From: Lacipirellula limnantheis
GTDB taxonomy: Bacteria > Planctomycetota > Planctomycetia > Pirellulales > Lacipirellulaceae
NCBI RefSeq assembly: GCF_007746075.1
Contig: NZ_CP036339.1
Coordinates: 2,304,885-2,368,884, forward strand
Reading direction: 5' to 3'
DNA: 64,000 nucleotides
Below, piece by piece: positions 54,429-63,544 of this stretch. A program made the position numbers and the translations under genes. The first letter of the stretch is position 1, and each line of letters opens with the position of its first letter. Below the pieces are notes generated by a model, which did not search any database, was not told the origin of the DNA, and saw nothing but the letters and a program-made list of their open reading frames with translations.

Positions 54429-56304
54429 TCAACTTCAGCAAGCGTGGCGGGCTCAATCGTCGCAGACGCGCGTGACGGTTGACGCCGACTTGCTCCGTAA
54501 GGAAGTGGAGCGCAACCAACGAGATTTTGGAGCGACGATTCTTCGTCGCGACGCGGTCGAGATCGGCGTGGCGCTGTTGCTGTTGCCCTATTGGGTTTAC
54601 AAGGGCCTCACGAGTTCGCTGCCTTGGACATGGTGGCTGACCGTGCCGGCAATTTTGTGGGTCGTGGGATACTTCTTAGCGGATCGTCGACGCTACCCAC
54701 AAACGCCCAGCAGCCCGGGAACGCCGCTGCTCGATTGCGTGAAGAATTCATTGGGTCAGATCGAGCATCAGATCTGGCTGCTGCGACATGTTTTCTGGTG
54801 GTACTTATTGCCATTCACGATTTCGATCCTGGCGTTCTTTGCTCACGTCTCCTTACAAACTTCTGAAGGCTGGCTGGAGGCGATTGGTACCGGAAGTCTC
54901 TCGTTCGGCTTTCTCATCGCGCTGTATTCCTTCATCGATTACATCAATCAGCGCGCTGTTCGCACGGAGCTTGAGCCGCGACGGCGAGAATTGCTCGCGC
55001 TGCTGGCCAGCCTAAACGGAGACGACGCTGCTGGGGAGCTTGCGACCACTGGGGAGGCAGAACGCTTTGGAAGTTCTGGCGTGCTCCGACGCTGGTTGGT
55101 CGTCGCTGTTGCGACCCTCGTGATCTACGGGATACTCCTAATGGTGGCGGGCGGGGCGCCTTGTTCTGGCTACGCTGACGCCCCGCGGCGCAGCGGCCCG
55201 GCAAGCGACTGGTTGGCGAAGTTGATCGTCGATCAGCGGAAAGAAAAGCAACTCGTCGGCCTCGCCGCGATGGTGACCGTCGATGGGAACGTCGAGGCCG
55301 CGGCGGCCCATGGCGAGCGGAAGGTCAGGAGCGGCGTCTCCGTCGAGACGAGCGACCGCTGGCATCTCGGCGGGATCAGCAAGAGCGTCACGGCGACGAT
55401 GCTCGCGCGATTGGTCGAAGCGGGAAAGATGAAATGGACGGACACCATCGGCGACGCGTTTCCAGAGGACTCGGTTCATGAGGATTGGAAATCGGTCACG
55501 CTCCAGCAATTGCTGACCGACACGGCTGGTGCACCGGCGAACTTTCCTCGGAAAATTTGGGCCCAGCACCCTGCGCTCGGTCCCAAATGCACCGAAGCGC
55601 GTCGAGAAGCTGTGCTGGACGTGCTGGCAGAGAATCCGGCCTCCCCGCCGGGTGAGGAATATGTCTATTCGAATGTCGGCTACACGATTGCGGCGGCGAT
55701 GGCGGAGCAGGCGACCGGCGCTCACTGGGAAGAGCTCGTGAAGCAAGAGGTGTTCGATCCTTTGGGGCTCGCTGACTCAGGATTTGGCCCGCCCGAGAGC
55801 GGCGACGAGACGCTTGAGCAGCCGCGGGGTCACCGCGTTCGCCTGGGCGGGAAAGCGGCCGCCGAGGACACAGAAGACAATACGCCCATCATCGGCCCGG
55901 CGGCCACGATTCACATGTCGCTGCCTGATCTCTGCACCTACGCCGCCGAACACCTTCGCGGCGACCTTGGCGAGGGCGAGTTCCTCTCCGCCGAGACTTA
56001 TCAACTGCTGCACGAACGCGACTTCGGTCCGTATTCATCCGGCTGGATCAGAAGGCTGGAAGGAGACGAAGGGCACCGCTACACGGTGTACTGGCACAAC
56101 GGATCGAACACGATGTGGTACGCCTTCGTGGCGTTCATTCCCGAAATGAAGCTGGTGGTGGCCGTTGTCGCGAACGACGGCGACAGCGATGCGGCCGAAG
56201 CGGCGGCGTGGGAGATTGTGAAGGCGAGTGTCAATCAGTTCGACTTCCTAACCGATGGTCGGCGCGGCAAATCATTGGAGGGCGCTGAGCCGGCGACTCC
56301 ATGA
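54418..56304 (+). CDS. Membrane-anchored beta-lactamase-fold pseudoenzyme, candidate anti-sigma partner
   Basis: A 628-residue two-part protein. Residues ~1-45 are soluble and charged, as in some anti-sigma N-termini; about five hydrophobic segments follow between 48 and 247. From ~262 to 605 is a class C beta-lactamase/serine-hydrolase fold: WHLGGISKSVTATML, then Tyr417 in EEYVYSN and His560 in YWHNGSN. The SxxK nucleophile position is Gly319 (G-I-S-K322), so Ser is missing while Lys322, Tyr417 and HNG are kept. It probably binds but does not hydrolyse ligand. ATG 54418 overlaps the sigma gene; GGAGAG precedes it. Confidence 0.85.
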   Translation: MDPDQLQQAWRAQSSQTRVTVDADLLRKEVERNQRDFGATILRRDAVEIGVALLLLPYWVYKGLTSSLPWTWWLTVPAILWVVGYFLADRRRYPQTPSSPGTPLLDCVKNSLGQIEHQIWLLRHVFWWYLLPFTISILAFFAHVSLQTSEGWLEAIGTGSLSFGFLIALYSFIDYINQRAVRTELEPRRRELLALLASLNGDDAAGELATTGEAERFGSSGVLRRWLVVAVATLVIYGILLMVAGGAPCSGYADAPRRSGPASDWLAKLIVDQRKEKQLVGLAAMVTVDGNVEAAAAHGERKVRSGVSVETSDRWHLGGISKSVTATMLARLVEAGKMKWTDTIGDAFPEDSVHEDWKSVTLQQLLTDTAGAPANFPRKIWAQHPALGPKCTEARREAVLDVLAENPASPPGEEYVYSNVGYTIAAAMAEQATGAHWEELVKQEVFDPLGLADSGFGPPESGDETLEQPRGHRVRLGGKAAAEDTEDNTPIIGPAATIHMSLPDLCTYAAEHLRGDLGEGEFLSAETYQLLHERDFGPYSSGWIRRLEGDEGHRYTVYWHNGSNTMWYAFVAFIPEMKLVVAVVANDGDSDAAEAAAWEIVKASVNQFDFLTDGRRGKSLEGAEPATP

Positions 56305-56547
56305 GAGGACAGCTGCAGGAGACGAATCTGACGACGATGGCTGAGAGTGCACGACGGATGCATGCCGAAACTAGCTCTAGATCGTCAGCGCTGCCTGTCT
56401 CGCAGCTATACGGTGACAGACTGCTGGCACCGAAGTGGTTGCGATTTTGGCGAGCGCAGTAGTGGAAATCGGTGGTCGGCGGATCTTAAATTGGCTTGGC
56501 GCCCACGGGCGGGCAGTCATTTCGATCACGGTTCAAGGAGCCGAACG

Positions 56548-56718
56548 ATGGTCTACCAGGTCTATGCAGATGGCGTCGGCGAATGGCGATGGCGACTGAA
56601 AGCGGACAACGGCAATGTGCTGGCTGACTCTGGCGAGGGGTACGCGAAGAAAATTGATTGCTACGCGGGGATCAACAAGGTGAAGGCCAGCAGCGACGCC
56701 AAGGTCGAGGAAACGTAG
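56548..56718 (+). CDS. DUF1508 (YegP-like) small protein
   Basis: A 56-residue protein made of one DUF1508 unit: VYQVYADGVGEWRWRLKADN, then GNVLADSGEGYAKKIDCYAGI. AAGGAG lies 7 bases before ATG 56548, and the domain starts immediately, so the longer upstream reading is discarded. The family is often present in tandem; its function is unknown. It is monocistronic. Confidence 0.85.
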   Translation: MVYQVYADGVGEWRWRLKADNGNVLADSGEGYAKKIDCYAGINKVKASSDAKVEET

Positions 56719-56922
56719 CGAAACGGAGTGGTGGACGGCCGCGGTGGCGTCTCGTGGACGCGCCGCGGCCGTCGCCTCTGCGTGCGTCCCCACCGTATAG
56801 GTCCCAAACGTGTCAGTCCCCGCGGCGGCCGCGGCACAACATGCCGGTGGAGGGGGCGGGTGGAGGCAATGTGAGGAAGCGCGTGCGGCTGATTTTGGCG
56901 GGCGCCGAGCGATGCTGTGAAG

Positions 56923-57669
56923 TCAGCTGAGGATGCGCTGGTCGTCGAGCTGCGCGCCGTCGAGATTGCGCAGGCGGCGCTGCAAATCCCAGTGCATCCC
57001 GAGGGCGAGGACGTCGGCCAGGACGATGATCGTCCAGAGGACCCAGACGACGGGGATTTCGCCGGCGGCGATGAAGGGGAGGAGGAAACAGCCAAGCAGC
57101 GGAATGAGGAAACGCATCGCACAGCCGAGGCCGACCCCGTAAAAGGGTGGGCCATGGACATAGAGGTTGCGAATCCGGCGCGGAATGGCGAACAGGATGG
57201 CGGCGACCGCCAACAGCAACGGCCAATGCATTTCGGCGTCGACCACCCAGCGGAAGGCCTGACGGAGATGATCGTCGAGCAAGGTTCGCCAGGGGGCGCC
57301 GGTGCGGTAGCTTTCCACTGCTAGGGCGATGGCGCCGGCGAGCAGCAGAAACGCGATCAGCCGCAGGGCGCCGATCGAGTCTTTCCGCAGGCCCGGGTGG
57401 CGAAGAAAGAGATAGACGACCGGCAGAACCAGCAGGAGGGCAACGTACTGAGCGACCATGGGGAGAAAAAGATGCCACGACGTGGCGTCGCCGACCCAGA
57501 TGGCGCGGGCGAGGGCGCCCGCGACGACGGCGCTGGTAATCAGCTCCGTCGCGATGTCGCCGGCTGACAGCTCGCCCCCTTCGCAGTTGACGATGTGGCG
57601 CGCGTCGGCGACGGTGAGGTTGTTCACCAACATGGGGCCGGTCGATTTGGGCGATTTGTTGGGAGGCAA
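56923..57669 (-). CDS. Hypothetical multi-pass membrane protein
   Basis: A 248-residue protein starting at TTG 57669 with GAGAAG upstream; ATG 57633 would be an alternative. About six hydrophobic segments are seen (~45-60, 70-90, 103-120, 150-165, 180-205, 208-228). The first 45 residues are soluble, with DARHIVNCEGGELSAGDIA. It ends in WDLQRRLRNLDGAQLDDQRI. No family is recognised. Neighbours are the DUF1508 gene (convergent) and the ROK gene on the same strand, 125 bases upstream. Confidence 0.7.
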   Translation of the reverse strand: MPPNKSPKSTGPMLVNNLTVADARHIVNCEGGELSAGDIATELITSAVVAGALARAIWVGDATSWHLFLPMVAQYVALLLVLPVVYLFLRHPGLRKDSIGALRLIAFLLLAGAIALAVESYRTGAPWRTLLDDHLRQAFRWVVDAEMHWPLLLAVAAILFAIPRRIRNLYVHGPPFYGVGLGCAMRFLIPLLGCFLLPFIAAGEIPVVWVLWTIIVLADVLALGMHWDLQRRLRNLDGAQLDDQRILS

Positions 57670-57793
57670 GTCGGCTTCTCGCGACTAGTTGGTTCGCCAC
57701 GGGGCCCGGAAATGGGGATTTACTCGCTTGGCACTTCAGCCCGGACGGCGTGGCCGTCTGGCTAGTGCGAGTGGGAGATGCAAGGATGATTTC

Positions 57794-58843
57794 TTACGGC
57801 ATCGACCAGCGCAGGGCGCCGATGACGGGGGCTTCGTCGCCACAGACGCTGAACTCGAAGCGGTCGAGGTTGCGGAAGCCGTCGAGGGCGTGCTTGCGAT
57901 ATTCTTCCTCGGCGAGTTCTCGGTAACGATCACGGACCGACGGGACGAGGTCGCAGACGCCGCCGCCGATGACCAGGCGATCGTAGTCGCCGAGGTAGTT
58001 GACCGACAAGAGCGTGATGCCGAGGGCTTTGGCCTGATCGTCGAACAGCTGCTGAGCGAGCGGGTCGCCGGCGCCGACGAGTTCGCGGAGCCGCTTGGCC
58101 TTCTCGCGAACGGTCCCCTCGATGTGGTTCAGCGAGTGCGCGGCCCATTCCGGAAGCTTGAGTCGATACTCGAGTTGATGCGCCAAGCCGCTGAGCGAGA
58201 CCGCTGACTCGCTGGTGGCGTAGGCATTGCCTTTCAGGAGTTTCTGGTCATGTTCGTAGCGGAAGGCGTAGGACGGCAGCAGGATGTGGCCGACATGCCC
58301 CGCCCGACCTTGACTGCCTTGAATGGCTTGGCCGCCGAGGACGGCGCCGCCGCCCAGGCCGGTGCCGACGATCACCATGAAGAGCGAGTTGAGCGTCTCG
58401 TTCGGCAGGGAATCGGCGGGGACGCGATTCCAGGTGAGTTGACGGCTGCGGATGGCGTATTCGCCGAGGGCGGCCGCCTGGCCGTCGCCGAGATAGCGGA
58501 CGCCGAGCGTGGGATGATGCTGCCGCAGCGCGGCTTCCAAGCCGGCGCGAATGTTGAAATTGTTCCACAACTCGCGATTGAGATTTGGCGTGGCCAGGAG
58601 GACGCCATCCATCGTCGCGGGGCCGGGCGTGGCGATAGCGGCGCCGGCGACTTCGGTGAGCGGGGCGCCGAGATGGGCCATCGCTTCCTGGGCGGCGACG
58701 GAGATCGCGGCGATCGAGCTCTGCGGGCCGAGGTCGGGCGTGGTGGCAAACTGCGGAGAGACGTAAACGACTTCACGTCGGTCGTTGCCGACCGCGAGGG
58801 TGCTGGTGGTGCCGCCGACGTCGACGCCGATGTAGTAAGGCAA
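57794..58843 (-). CDS. ROK-family sugar kinase
   Basis: A 349-residue ROK protein. Phosphate-1 motif GVDVGGTTSTLAVG is at the N-terminus, IATPGPATMDGVLLATPN follows, then GTGLGGGAVLGG and a catalytic region, and the C-terminal VIGGGVCD. The cysteine-rich zinc motif (CxCGxxGCxE) usual in ROK glucokinases and repressors is absent: GRAGHVGHILLPSY is followed directly by the next helix. No N-terminal HTH, so it is a kinase rather than a repressor. TTG 58843 follows AAGGA. The substrate is unknown, perhaps glucose or N-acetylglucosamine. Confidence 0.88.
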   Translation of the reverse strand: MPYYIGVDVGGTTSTLAVGNDRREVVYVSPQFATTPDLGPQSSIAAISVAAQEAMAHLGAPLTEVAGAAIATPGPATMDGVLLATPNLNRELWNNFNIRAGLEAALRQHHPTLGVRYLGDGQAAALGEYAIRSRQLTWNRVPADSLPNETLNSLFMVIVGTGLGGGAVLGGQAIQGSQGRAGHVGHILLPSYAFRYEHDQKLLKGNAYATSESAVSLSGLAHQLEYRLKLPEWAAHSLNHIEGTVREKAKRLRELVGAGDPLAQQLFDDQAKALGITLLSVNYLGDYDRLVIGGGVCDLVPSVRDRYRELAEEEYRKHALDGFRNLDRFEFSVCGDEAPVIGALRWSMP

Positions 58844-59073
58844 CGGAGAATCCTTGTCGTGAGGAGAGGACCGATCGCAACGCCGGATTATCGGGTCGCG
58901 GTCGGCTGGTTGACAAGGCGTCGTTTTTCGCGGGGCGGCCAGGCGGAGCTTGAGAATTGAACCGCACAGGGATGAAGGGGACGAAGGCGCGCTAGCGAAT
59001 CATGGCGGTAGGAACACTCATCGGCGTGAATTTTAGCGAGGGGATTACCGGGGTTTGGCGCTCATTCGTCTGG

Positions 59074-60204
59074 CTACTTGGCTTTCTCGCCATCCTCCTC
59101 GGCCAGCAGCTGGTCGATCTGTTGACGGGCGACTTGCTGGTTGCCGGCGCCTTCCCAGTCGAGTTCGCCGTACCACCAATAGCGCAGCCGGCCCTGCTTG
59201 TCGATGATGTAGACGCTGGGCCACATATTGTTGTACCAGGCCTTCCACATAGCCTTTTGTTTGTCGACGGCGACGGGAAACTTCAGGCCGTTCTTCTCCA
59301 GCGAGGCGCGCAGCAAGTCGTTGTCGGTTTCGGTTTCCGTCTCCGGCGTGTGGATGCCGATGATGGCGACGTCTTGGCCTTGATATGCGTCGTGCCACTG
59401 CTTGTACCACGGGTAATTGTGAATGCAGTTGATGCAGCCGAAGGCAAAGAAGTGGACGACGACCACCTTGCCGCGGAGGGATTCGATAGTGACGGGTTCG
59501 GAGTTGATCCACTCGTCGATCGCGGTGAACTCGGGCGCGCGACCGGGGCTGGCCCTGACCATGGAGAAATCAAACGCTTCCCCCAAGAGTTTGCCGTAGA
59601 GCGACTCCTGCTCGTCGTCGAGTTCAGCGACGATTTTCTGCAAGCGATCGGTCTGGATCTGCGCGAGCTGCTGCTTGAGTTCATCGGGCGAGAGCGACGT
59701 GCGTGATTGATTGAGCGACTGCATGCTCGCGCGAGCATCCGCGGCGATCGCGGCCAGTTTAGCCTGTTGGTCGGGGGTGATCTTCAGACGGGCAATAATG
59801 TCTTTGCGGAGGAGAGCGTCGTAACCCTGCGCCTGGAGGATGAGACCCTGCAGGCGGAGTTTCTGCTGAGGAGTGAAGATCTTCTTCAGCTCGGCGCGCA
59901 ACTCGGCGATGGCCGATTGCGCCGTTTCGTCGGCGCCGTTCGGGCCGACGTCGCGGATCGCGATCAGCAGGCGGTTGTTGGCGAGCAACAACGCGTCGAG
60001 CTGCTCGCGCTGTGCTGGCGAGAGCTTGAGTTCGTCGCGAACCGCCGCGTCGCGAACGAGCAACAGCGAGGGATCGGCCAGGGGCGGCGTCGCCTCGGCA
60101 GGCGGCGTGGCGTCGTCAGCGTACGCCGGCCGTATGCCGCCGATGCAGATCGGTGCGATCAGGCAGAGAAACTGAGCAAATGTCCTGGCGGAGAAGCGAC
60201 TCAT
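59074..60204 (-). CDS. Exported thioredoxin-fold protein with LTxxQ-like helical region
   Basis: A 376-residue exported protein. Signal peptide MSRFSARTFAQFLCLIAPIC, ending near AYADDATPP. Residues ~50-200 are helical with repeats of the form LKLSPAQREQL, IFTPQQKLRLQ and LKITPDQQAKL, like LTxxQ/Spy-type motifs. The C-terminal 220-370 is a redoxin/AhpC-TSA fold with Cys257 and Cys260 (FGCINCIHNYPWYKQW) and the cis-proline region NMWPSVYIIDKQG. It probably acts as a periplasmic thiol oxidoreductase. ATG 60204 is selected because the preceding frame adds nothing recognisable. Confidence 0.85.
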   Translation of the reverse strand: MSRFSARTFAQFLCLIAPICIGGIRPAYADDATPPAEATPPLADPSLLLVRDAAVRDELKLSPAQREQLDALLLANNRLLIAIRDVGPNGADETAQSAIAELRAELKKIFTPQQKLRLQGLILQAQGYDALLRKDIIARLKITPDQQAKLAAIAADARASMQSLNQSRTSLSPDELKQQLAQIQTDRLQKIVAELDDEQESLYGKLLGEAFDFSMVRASPGRAPEFTAIDEWINSEPVTIESLRGKVVVVHFFAFGCINCIHNYPWYKQWHDAYQGQDVAIIGIHTPETETETDNDLLRASLEKNGLKFPVAVDKQKAMWKAWYNNMWPSVYIIDKQGRLRYWWYGELDWEGAGNQQVARQQIDQLLAEEDGEKAK

Positions 60205-60479
60205 TGAAATGTATCCTTCGTGAGAGTCGACCGAAGTGTGCCACGCGAGCACACTTCTGCCATCGTCGCGTCAGACGTGGCTAGTTGTCAATTTCTTCAG
60301 GCGTCGCCGCAATACATTGCGTTGGCGCGAATGCTGAAGCGCCGCCAATTGGCTGCCACCTTAGACGAATCGTCACGTCGGCGATTACGGGGTCCCCCGG
60401 AAAAACGTGGCCTGATATGATGGGGATCGGGCCGCCCGCGGCAGGGTGGTCGTTTTCGACGACGTTGTGAGTGATCGCG

Positions 60480-61523
60480 ATGGCCATGACGGACAATTTG
60501 AGCGCCCCTATCACGCGCCGCGAAGCGATTCGCCGCGCCGTCATCTTCAGCAGCGGGGCGTGGGCCGCGACGCGGTTTGGCGCGTTGCAAGCGAACGAGG
60601 CTGCGACGGCGCTCACTGGCGGGATCCACCTGTTGGCTCTGGGCGACTATGGCACCAAGGGGAACGAGGCGCAGACCTCGGTGGCCCGGCAGATGGCGGC
60701 CTTCGCCGACGGGCTTGGCCAGCCGCTGACGGCGGTGTTGGCTTTGGGGGACAACTTCTACAACACGATCACGCCGGGCCGGATTGAGCGTGAGTTCGAA
60801 GAGATGTACGCGGCCGAGTCGCTTCCGTGCCCGTTTTACGTTTGCGCCGGCAACCACGATTACGGCACGGCGAAATACGACTTCCAAGCGGGCAAGCTTG
60901 AACTGCAACTCGACTATGCGAAGGAGCATCCCGATTCGCGGTGGAAGTTCCCGAGTAAGTGGTACACGGTCGAACTGCCGAGCGCCGAGAACCCGCTGGT
61001 GAAGATCATTGTGCTCGACGGCAGCTTCTGGGAAGGGGGGCTGACGCCGCAGGAAAAGATCGAGCAGCGGCGATTCTTCAAGGCGGAACTGGCCAAGGGG
61101 ACGCGGGCTCCATGGACCTGGATGGTGAATCACTATCCGCTCTTCAGCGAAACGGTCGATCGCGGCGATAACCAGCAGTTGATCAGAGAATGGGGCCCGC
61201 TGCTGCAGGAGCATGACGTTTCGATCGCTTTTGCCGGGCACGATCACACGCTGCAGCATCTGCAGGTGGAAGGTTACCAGCCGAGCTTCATTGTCTCGGG
61301 CGCCGGCGGGGCGCGACTCTACGATTGCCGCGTCTCCGATCGAGGGTTCGTCAATAATCAAGTGTTCGGGTTCAACCACGTCCACGTGACGCCCGAACTG
61401 CTCACCGTGCAGTTCATCGATGCGAAGGGACGGCAGTTGCATGCGTTCACTCGCGATCGCGCGGGGCAGGTTGAGGTCGTTACTCAGCAGCGGGCGGCGG
61501 CGACGGCCGAGGCAGCCGGTTGA
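60480..61523 (+). CDS. Tat-exported metallophosphoesterase (purple-acid-phosphatase-like)
   Basis: A 347-residue phosphatase with the five metallophosphoesterase motifs: LALGDYGT, LALGDNFYNT, CAGNHDYG, MVNHYPLF and GHDHTLQH. The layout is that of tartrate-resistant acid phosphatase (ACP5-type). The N-terminus ITRREAIRRAVIFSSGAWAA contains a twin arginine and hydrophobic stretch, so export by Tat is likely. ATG 60480 is used; 60486 is an alternative. No partner gene is evident; phosphate scavenging from organic esters is the likely role. Confidence 0.88.
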   Translation: MAMTDNLSAPITRREAIRRAVIFSSGAWAATRFGALQANEAATALTGGIHLLALGDYGTKGNEAQTSVARQMAAFADGLGQPLTAVLALGDNFYNTITPGRIEREFEEMYAAESLPCPFYVCAGNHDYGTAKYDFQAGKLELQLDYAKEHPDSRWKFPSKWYTVELPSAENPLVKIIVLDGSFWEGGLTPQEKIEQRRFFKAELAKGTRAPWTWMVNHYPLFSETVDRGDNQQLIREWGPLLQEHDVSIAFAGHDHTLQHLQVEGYQPSFIVSGAGGARLYDCRVSDRGFVNNQVFGFNHVHVTPELLTVQFIDAKGRQLHAFTRDRAGQVEVVTQQRAAATAEAAG

Positions 61524-61579
61524 GAGCGTTCGGTTTCGTCTACATGAAATTCCTTCAACACTCGGGATAGCCTTTTTCT

Positions 61580-62071
61580 ATGGACGCCAAGCAAGCGATC
61601 GAAAGCACGATGGATTCGGGATTCACGGTACTGCACAAATACGTCGGGGACCTCGACGACGCCGACCTGATGGAGCGCCCTGGACCTGGCTGCAATCATC
61701 TCGCTTGGCAGTTGGGACATTTGATTGCTTCGGAGCCATTTCTCGTGGACCTGGTTTGCCCCGGGCAAGGGGCGAAGTTGCCGGCGGGATTCGCCGAAGC
61801 GCACGCGAAGGATAAGTGCGACGTCGATGACCCCGCGCAATTCTTGACGCGCGACGAGTATCTAAAACTGTACGATCAAGTTCGCGCGGCGACGAAAAAG
61901 GCGCTGGCCGATCTGCCGGCCGAGCGGCTCGACGACCCGGCGCCGGAGCGCTTTCGCTCGGTGTTCCCCACGGTCGGATCGGTCTTGTTGCTGATCGGCA
62001 ATCATCCGCTGATGCATGCCGGACAATTCGTTCCCGTGCGACGACGGAAGGGAAAGCCGGTGGTGATTTAA
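61580..62071 (+). CDS. DinB-family protein
   Basis: A 163-residue four-helix-bundle protein of the DinB/YfiT-like superfamily, whose members bind a metal with three histidines and often act as thiol transferases. Histidine-bearing segments here are CNHLAWQLGHLIASE and LIGNHPLMHAGQF. Function cannot be narrowed. ATG 61580 with a weak upstream site. It is monocistronic between the acid phosphatase and a repeat-rich spacer. Confidence 0.85.
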   Translation: MDAKQAIESTMDSGFTVLHKYVGDLDDADLMERPGPGCNHLAWQLGHLIASEPFLVDLVCPGQGAKLPAGFAEAHAKDKCDVDDPAQFLTRDEYLKLYDQVRAATKKALADLPAERLDDPAPERFRSVFPTVGSVLLLIGNHPLMHAGQFVPVRRRKGKPVVI

Positions 62072-62160
62072 TGCTCGCGTTTGATCATTGCGTATTCAGC
62101 CCCTGGCTCGGAAGCATATTCAGCAGCCATCATTCGTGCGATGGTCAGCGGATAATGACT

Positions 62161-62262
62161 TAACCGCAGAGCACGCAGCGAGCACAGGGGAGAATTCAAG
62201 AAACGTTGCCCGCTGGCGATCTTCGCTGCGGCCTCTCTGTTCTCCGTGGCGAATGCGTTTGA
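62161..62262. repeat. accgcagagcacgcag palindrome (family C-like)
   Basis: ttaaccgcagagcacgcagc... on the left, ...ttctccgtggcgaatgcg on the right, imperfectly complementary. It resembles 17873-17969. Confidence 0.6.
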
Positions 62263-62273
62263 TGAAACACATC

Positions 62274-62352
62274 GAATAGGCTTCTCCGCCGGGGGGGAGC
62301 CTGCCGCGTGGCGACGTTGACCGGAATGGTAACCGAACCCCTGGCGGAGCCG
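62274..62352. repeat. Degenerate family A palindrome
   Basis: ctccgccggggggg... cctgccgcgtggcg... ggtaaccgaacccctggcgg ...agccggg. The loop block cctgccg and the taaccga block correspond to those in 19367-19450 and 24757-24850 but with more substitutions. Lies 48 bases before the next gene. Confidence 0.6.
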
Positions 62353-62400
62353 GGCGCTGCTGTCGTCGGGCGAACGTCGATGACTGAAAGGAAGCAAGGA

Positions 62401-62811
62401 ATGCTCTTTGCCCAGCGTGTCTTTCACATCGCGGGGATCTACGGCTTGGCGGTGCTCCTACCGCAGTTTTTCATCGAATTGCTGCCGGCCGATGTTGTGC
62501 GACGGCAACTCGGCGAGGAAATCGTGCCGGGAGCGGTCCACCCGGAGCATTTTTACGGCTTCATCGGCGTGGCGGCGGCGTGGCAGGTCGCGTTCCTGAT
62601 CATCGCCCGTGATCCAGCACGCTATCGGCTGATCATGCTGCCGGGAATTCTAGAGAAGCTGAGCTTCGGCATCGCTGGAATGGCCCTCTACGCCGCGGGG
62701 CGGCTCACGGCAACCACCGCGGCGTTCTGCGTTATCGACCTGATTTGGGCGGCATTATTCTGGGTTGCCTTCGTAAAAGTGCGGTCCGAGCCGAGCCAAC
62801 TGCTAGACTAG
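62401..62811 (+). CDS. Small four-helix membrane protein, unknown
   Basis: A 136-residue protein with about four hydrophobic helices (FHIAGIYGLAVLLPQFFIEL, YGFIGVAAAWQVAFLIIA, a third around GILEKLSFGIAGMALY, and FCVIDLIWAALFWVAFV). AAGGAAGCAAGGA lies directly before ATG 62401, which is chosen over upstream in-frame starts at 62380 and 62308 that begin in a repeat. No family recognised; similar to small conserved membrane proteins near 11777-12214 in style only. Confidence 0.75.
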   Translation: MLFAQRVFHIAGIYGLAVLLPQFFIELLPADVVRRQLGEEIVPGAVHPEHFYGFIGVAAAWQVAFLIIARDPARYRLIMLPGILEKLSFGIAGMALYAAGRLTATTAAFCVIDLIWAALFWVAFVKVRSEPSQLLD

Positions 62812-62861
62812 CGGTTAGTGGGTTCGCCAAGCTCCGGTGACTTTTACAACACTGAGACGTC

Positions 62862-63512
62862 ATGAAGTTTCCATTGCTGCGCCTTGTCTGGGCGGCGATT
62901 TCGATCGCCAGCATCGTCGGCTTCGATCAAGCCAGGGGACAGGAACTGCTGACAAACGGCGGCTTCGCCACGGGCAACCTGACAGGGTGGACGTTTACGC
63001 CGACCGCCAGCGCCGAACCGACGATCGCGGGAAGCGTGACAACGTTCATGGGCAGCAACGCCTTCCGCCTCAATACCGGAAGCAACAGCGCGGGCGTCGA
63101 GGCTGGCGGGACCCTTTCGCAAACGATCGCGCTGGTGGCTGGGCAGTCGTATCAGGTTTCGGCCGGGACGCTGGCGATCGCCAGCGTCAACGGCAGTCCT
63201 AACGCTGATGGCGGCACGATCACCCTGTCGCTCGGCGGGGCAGTGCTGCATACATTCGACGTCGGCCAGTTGGCCGCTGACGAGGTGAAGAGCGATTCGT
63301 ACAGCGCGCCATTCGTCGCCGGCGCGACCGGACCAGCGCTGTTCGAAGTGCTGTTCACGCGTTCGTTCCCAAATTTTGCGGCGACCCCTGCCGTCCATCA
63401 TTACGCCGACGACTTATCGGTGACGCTCTTGGTTCCGGAGCCGGCCAGTGGAGCGCTGGCGGCGCTGGCGGTCGTGGCGGCGATCCAGCAGCGGCGTTCG
63501 CGAAGGCGCTAA
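62862..63512 (+). CDS. PEP-CTERM secreted protein
   Basis: A 216-residue exported protein: signal peptide (FPLLRLVWAAISIASIVG), then a carbohydrate-binding-like beta domain opening ELLTNGGFATGNLTGWTF with LSQTIALVAGQSYQVSAG, the CBM/DUF642-like layout common in planctomycete PEP-CTERM proteins. The tail VPEPASGALAALAVVAAIQQ then RRSRRR is the sorting signal. It would be processed by an exosortase, which is not in the window. ATG 62862. Confidence 0.85.
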   Translation: MKFPLLRLVWAAISIASIVGFDQARGQELLTNGGFATGNLTGWTFTPTASAEPTIAGSVTTFMGSNAFRLNTGSNSAGVEAGGTLSQTIALVAGQSYQVSAGTLAIASVNGSPNADGGTITLSLGGAVLHTFDVGQLAADEVKSDSYSAPFVAGATGPALFEVLFTRSFPNFAATPAVHHYADDLSVTLLVPEPASGALAALAVVAAIQQRRSRRR

Positions 63513-63544
63513 GGCGGTTGCGCGCCGGTTCGTACGACGCGCGT

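Noticed and set aside
54418-56304. Annotation as an active beta-lactamase or esterase
   Set aside because: The SxxK serine is Gly319, so normal acyl-enzyme chemistry is not possible.
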